The translations under genes and the position numbers were made by a program. Below, piece by piece: positions 62,548 to 64,000 of a stretch of 64,000 nt of DNA. The stretch's first letter is position 1, and the number at the start of each line of letters is the position of its first letter. The notes beneath the pieces are model-generated. The model was not told where the DNA came from and made no database searches. It saw nothing but the letters and a program-made list of their open reading frames with translations. Source of the stretch: Flagellimonas hadalis (lineage in GTDB: Bacteria > Bacteroidota > Bacteroidia > Flavobacteriales > Flavobacteriaceae); contig NZ_VNIK02000004.1 of the NCBI RefSeq assembly GCF_007785775.2, positions 62,001-126,000 of the forward strand. The letters run 5' to 3'.

Positions 62548-63827
62548 ATACCGTCCTTTAATCGGTTGGAATCCAGTTTTAGGAAGATGAAGAGCAGCAT
62601 CGAGAAAAAGATGAGTCCAGAACCCCCATAACTGAAAAAAGGAAGGGGAACACCTATGGTGGGGAGCAGCCCGATCACCATTCCAATGTTGATGAAATAG
62701 TGGAACACCAAAATGGAGATGACCCCGTAACCATACATCCGGCTGAAATCACTTTTTTGACGCTCCGCGAGATGGATAAGCCTTAAAAAGAAAATGGAGA
62801 ACAGTAAAATAACGGTCATGGTTCCCAAAAACCCCCATTCCTCGCCCACGGAACTGAAAATGTAATCCGTGTGCTGTTCCGGTACAAAATCGCCCTTGGT
62901 CCGGGTGCCTTCCAGAAAACCCTTTCCAAAAAAACCGCCCGATTCGATGGCCTTTTCAGACTGATAGGTGTTGTATCCGATGGTCTTACGGATTTCCTCC
63001 AACTTCTTTTCGTCCTTTTCCAAGCTCAACCAAAGGGCAAAGCGATCTCTATGGCGTTGTTCAAAAACATGCTCGTACACCAAGTTTACCGAAAGTGAGA
63101 AGAGAATGGAAACAATGATGACCCCCACCACAGGTAGAACGGGAATCTTTACGGAAGCTTTTTTGAAGGTATAGATCAATAACGCGAGTATGACCAACCC
63201 TATGGTGACCCAGACCGTTCCGAACATGAGCGTGGTCGCGAACAGTACTACCGCGACCAATAGAATTCCTAAATAATAGAGCGGAAATCCTTCCCTGAAG
63301 AGCACAAAGAACAGGGAGAAATAAATGAGAGAGCTACCGGGGTCGGGTTGCGGCAATATGAGCAGTGCGGGCAATAGAATGATCACCAAGGCGTACATTT
63401 GGTGCTTTCGGGTCCGAATGTCTGTCTGAATATCACTGAGGAACTTGGCCAATGCAAGTGCCGTTGTCATTTTGGCCAATTCGGAGGGTTGTAGGTTGAA
63501 AAAACCCAAATTGTACCATGAAGTGGCACCAGCTATCGTCTTTCCAAACACGAAGAGTCCCAAAAGCAGGACAATGGAGACCAGATAAAAAATGGAAGCA
63601 AACCGTTCAAAGAAACTGGACTCCACAAAGAGCACCAAGATAATTCCCAATACGGCAATGCCGAAAAAGAAAAGTTGCTTTCCGTAAAGTGTGGAGAAAT
63701 CAAAAATGGAACTGTCCGTGTCGGTCAAGGAAGTGGAGTAGATGTTGATCCACCCAATGAAGACCAAAAGCAAATACAAAATAACCGATATCCAATCAAT
63801 TCTTCCAAAGGGACCCTTACCACTCAC
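62544..63827 (-). CDS. rodA: Rod shape-determining protein RodA
   Basis: 427 aa SEDS-family glycosyltransferase with about 10 helices. Motifs: LGFFNLQPSELAK near 150, LPQPDPGSSLIY, and GLLPTIGVPLPFFSYGGSG near the C-terminus. Polymerises peptidoglycan with PBP2. Starts at GTG 63827, inside the end of the PBP2 gene (11-bp overlap). Confidence 0.95.
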   Translation of the reverse strand: MSGKGPFGRIDWISVILYLLLVFIGWINIYSTSLTDTDSSIFDFSTLYGKQLFFFGIAVLGIILVLFVESSFFERFASIFYLVSIVLLLGLFVFGKTIAGATSWYNLGFFNLQPSELAKMTTALALAKFLSDIQTDIRTRKHQMYALVIILLPALLILPQPDPGSSLIYFSLFFVLFREGFPLYYLGILLVAVVLFATTLMFGTVWVTIGLVILALLIYTFKKASVKIPVLPVVGVIIVSILFSLSVNLVYEHVFEQRHRDRFALWLSLEKDEKKLEEIRKTIGYNTYQSEKAIESGGFFGKGFLEGTRTKGDFVPEQHTDYIFSSVGEEWGFLGTMTVILLFSIFFLRLIHLAERQKSDFSRMYGYGVISILVFHYFINIGMVIGLLPTIGVPLPFFSYGGSGLIFFSMLLFIFLKLDSNRLKDGI

Positions 63828-64000
63828 GCTGATTTATTTTGAAAGGTTCCCCACTGTAGGGTTTGGCATATTCATGCTCCAAGGTTTTTTCCAGCATCTT
63901 TTTTTCCAGATCGGTCCGCGAAATCTCACCCTTGATGTATTTTTCAATCAGAAGAGAGGCAATGTGCCCTGCATATCGTGCACCGAAATATCCATTTTCA
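63817..64000 (-). CDS. mrdA: C-terminal end of penicillin-binding protein 2 (partial)
   Basis: The last 60 codons before a TAA at 63817 read ENGYFGARYAGHIASLLIEK, then YIKGEISRTDLEKKMLEKT and so on to QREW. The text fits the C-terminus of Bacteroidetes PBP2, and rodA follows with an overlap, as usual. The transpeptidase domain lies beyond the window. Confidence 0.8.
   Translation of the reverse strand, partial: ENGYFGARYAGHIASLLIEKYIKGEISRTDLEKKMLEKTLEHEYAKPYSGEPFKINQREW

Overview
The window looks like chromosome of a Bacteroidota member of the family Flavobacteriaceae, probably close to Muricauda/Allomuricauda/Flagellimonas; the genus is a guess. Support: a DUF5916 outer-membrane protein, a class II HMG-CoA reductase with a GYDIA-type GHMP kinase, the run coaX - outer-membrane protein - TPR - lptC - CorC - PpiD-like isomerase, an ArsM/TIGR04282 arsenosugar set, an N-acetyl/N-succinylornithine carbamoyltransferase in the arginine operon, and promoters fitting the Bacteroidetes pattern (TTG, 17-23 nt, TAnnTTTG).

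Layout. 0-5.3 kb: end of a DUF5916 protein, a secreted M1 peptidase, a methyltransferase, a decayed copy of the M1 gene's 5' end, and an AT-rich membrane-protein gene bounded by inverted repeats. 5.3-14.5 kb (minus): arginine/proline operon, read as GNAT-argG-argC-proC-argD-argF'-argB-argE-argH, with flavobacterial palindromic repeats in two of its gaps. 14.7-18.2 kb: three glycosyltransferase genes. 18.3-21.3 kb: a polyferredoxin and a flavoprotein reductase behind a well-formed promoter. 21.4-22.8 kb: AT-rich AbiC-like (abortive infection) gene in a cassette-like setting. 22.9-26.0 kb: GH113-like lipoprotein, then an amidase pair in which the first copy has lost its catalytic residues. 26.0-28.4 kb: arsenosugar genes joined by ATGA overlaps. 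28.5-33.5 kb: small genes, cardiolipin synthase, a non-canonical SRAP protein, an AraC regulator. 34.1-36.4 kb: AT-rich accessory genes (XRE regulator, coiled-coil membrane protein, CoiA-like nuclease). 36.4-38.9 kb: an operon of paralogues, bS21 - NYN/OST-HTH protein - RpoD-like sigma, lying between tRNA-Phe and a 15-bp copy of that tRNA's 3' end with its own terminator. 39.0-46.8 kb: coaX and envelope genes. 46.9-50.5 kb: mevalonate genes translationally coupled to a subclass B1 metallo-beta-lactamase. 50.7-54.4 kb: S9 dipeptidyl peptidase and POT peptide transporter. 54.4-59.3 kb: ComEC, NlpC/P60, LpxB, SurE. 59.5-64 kb: C-terminal processing protease, secreted nuclease, RodA and the end of PBP2.

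Most of the window is ordinary housekeeping. The most unusual item is the bS21-NYN-sigma operon. It copies the ends of the classical rpsU-dnaG-rpoD macromolecular synthesis operon but replaces primase with a predicted NYN RNase, and it sits in what looks like a tRNA-Phe integration site. Next are the inverted-repeat-bounded single-gene cassettes that share an upstream element, the pseudo-amidase/amidase pair, and the B1 beta-lactamase inside a mevalonate operon. All functions are inferred by reading the sequence; no database search was run.
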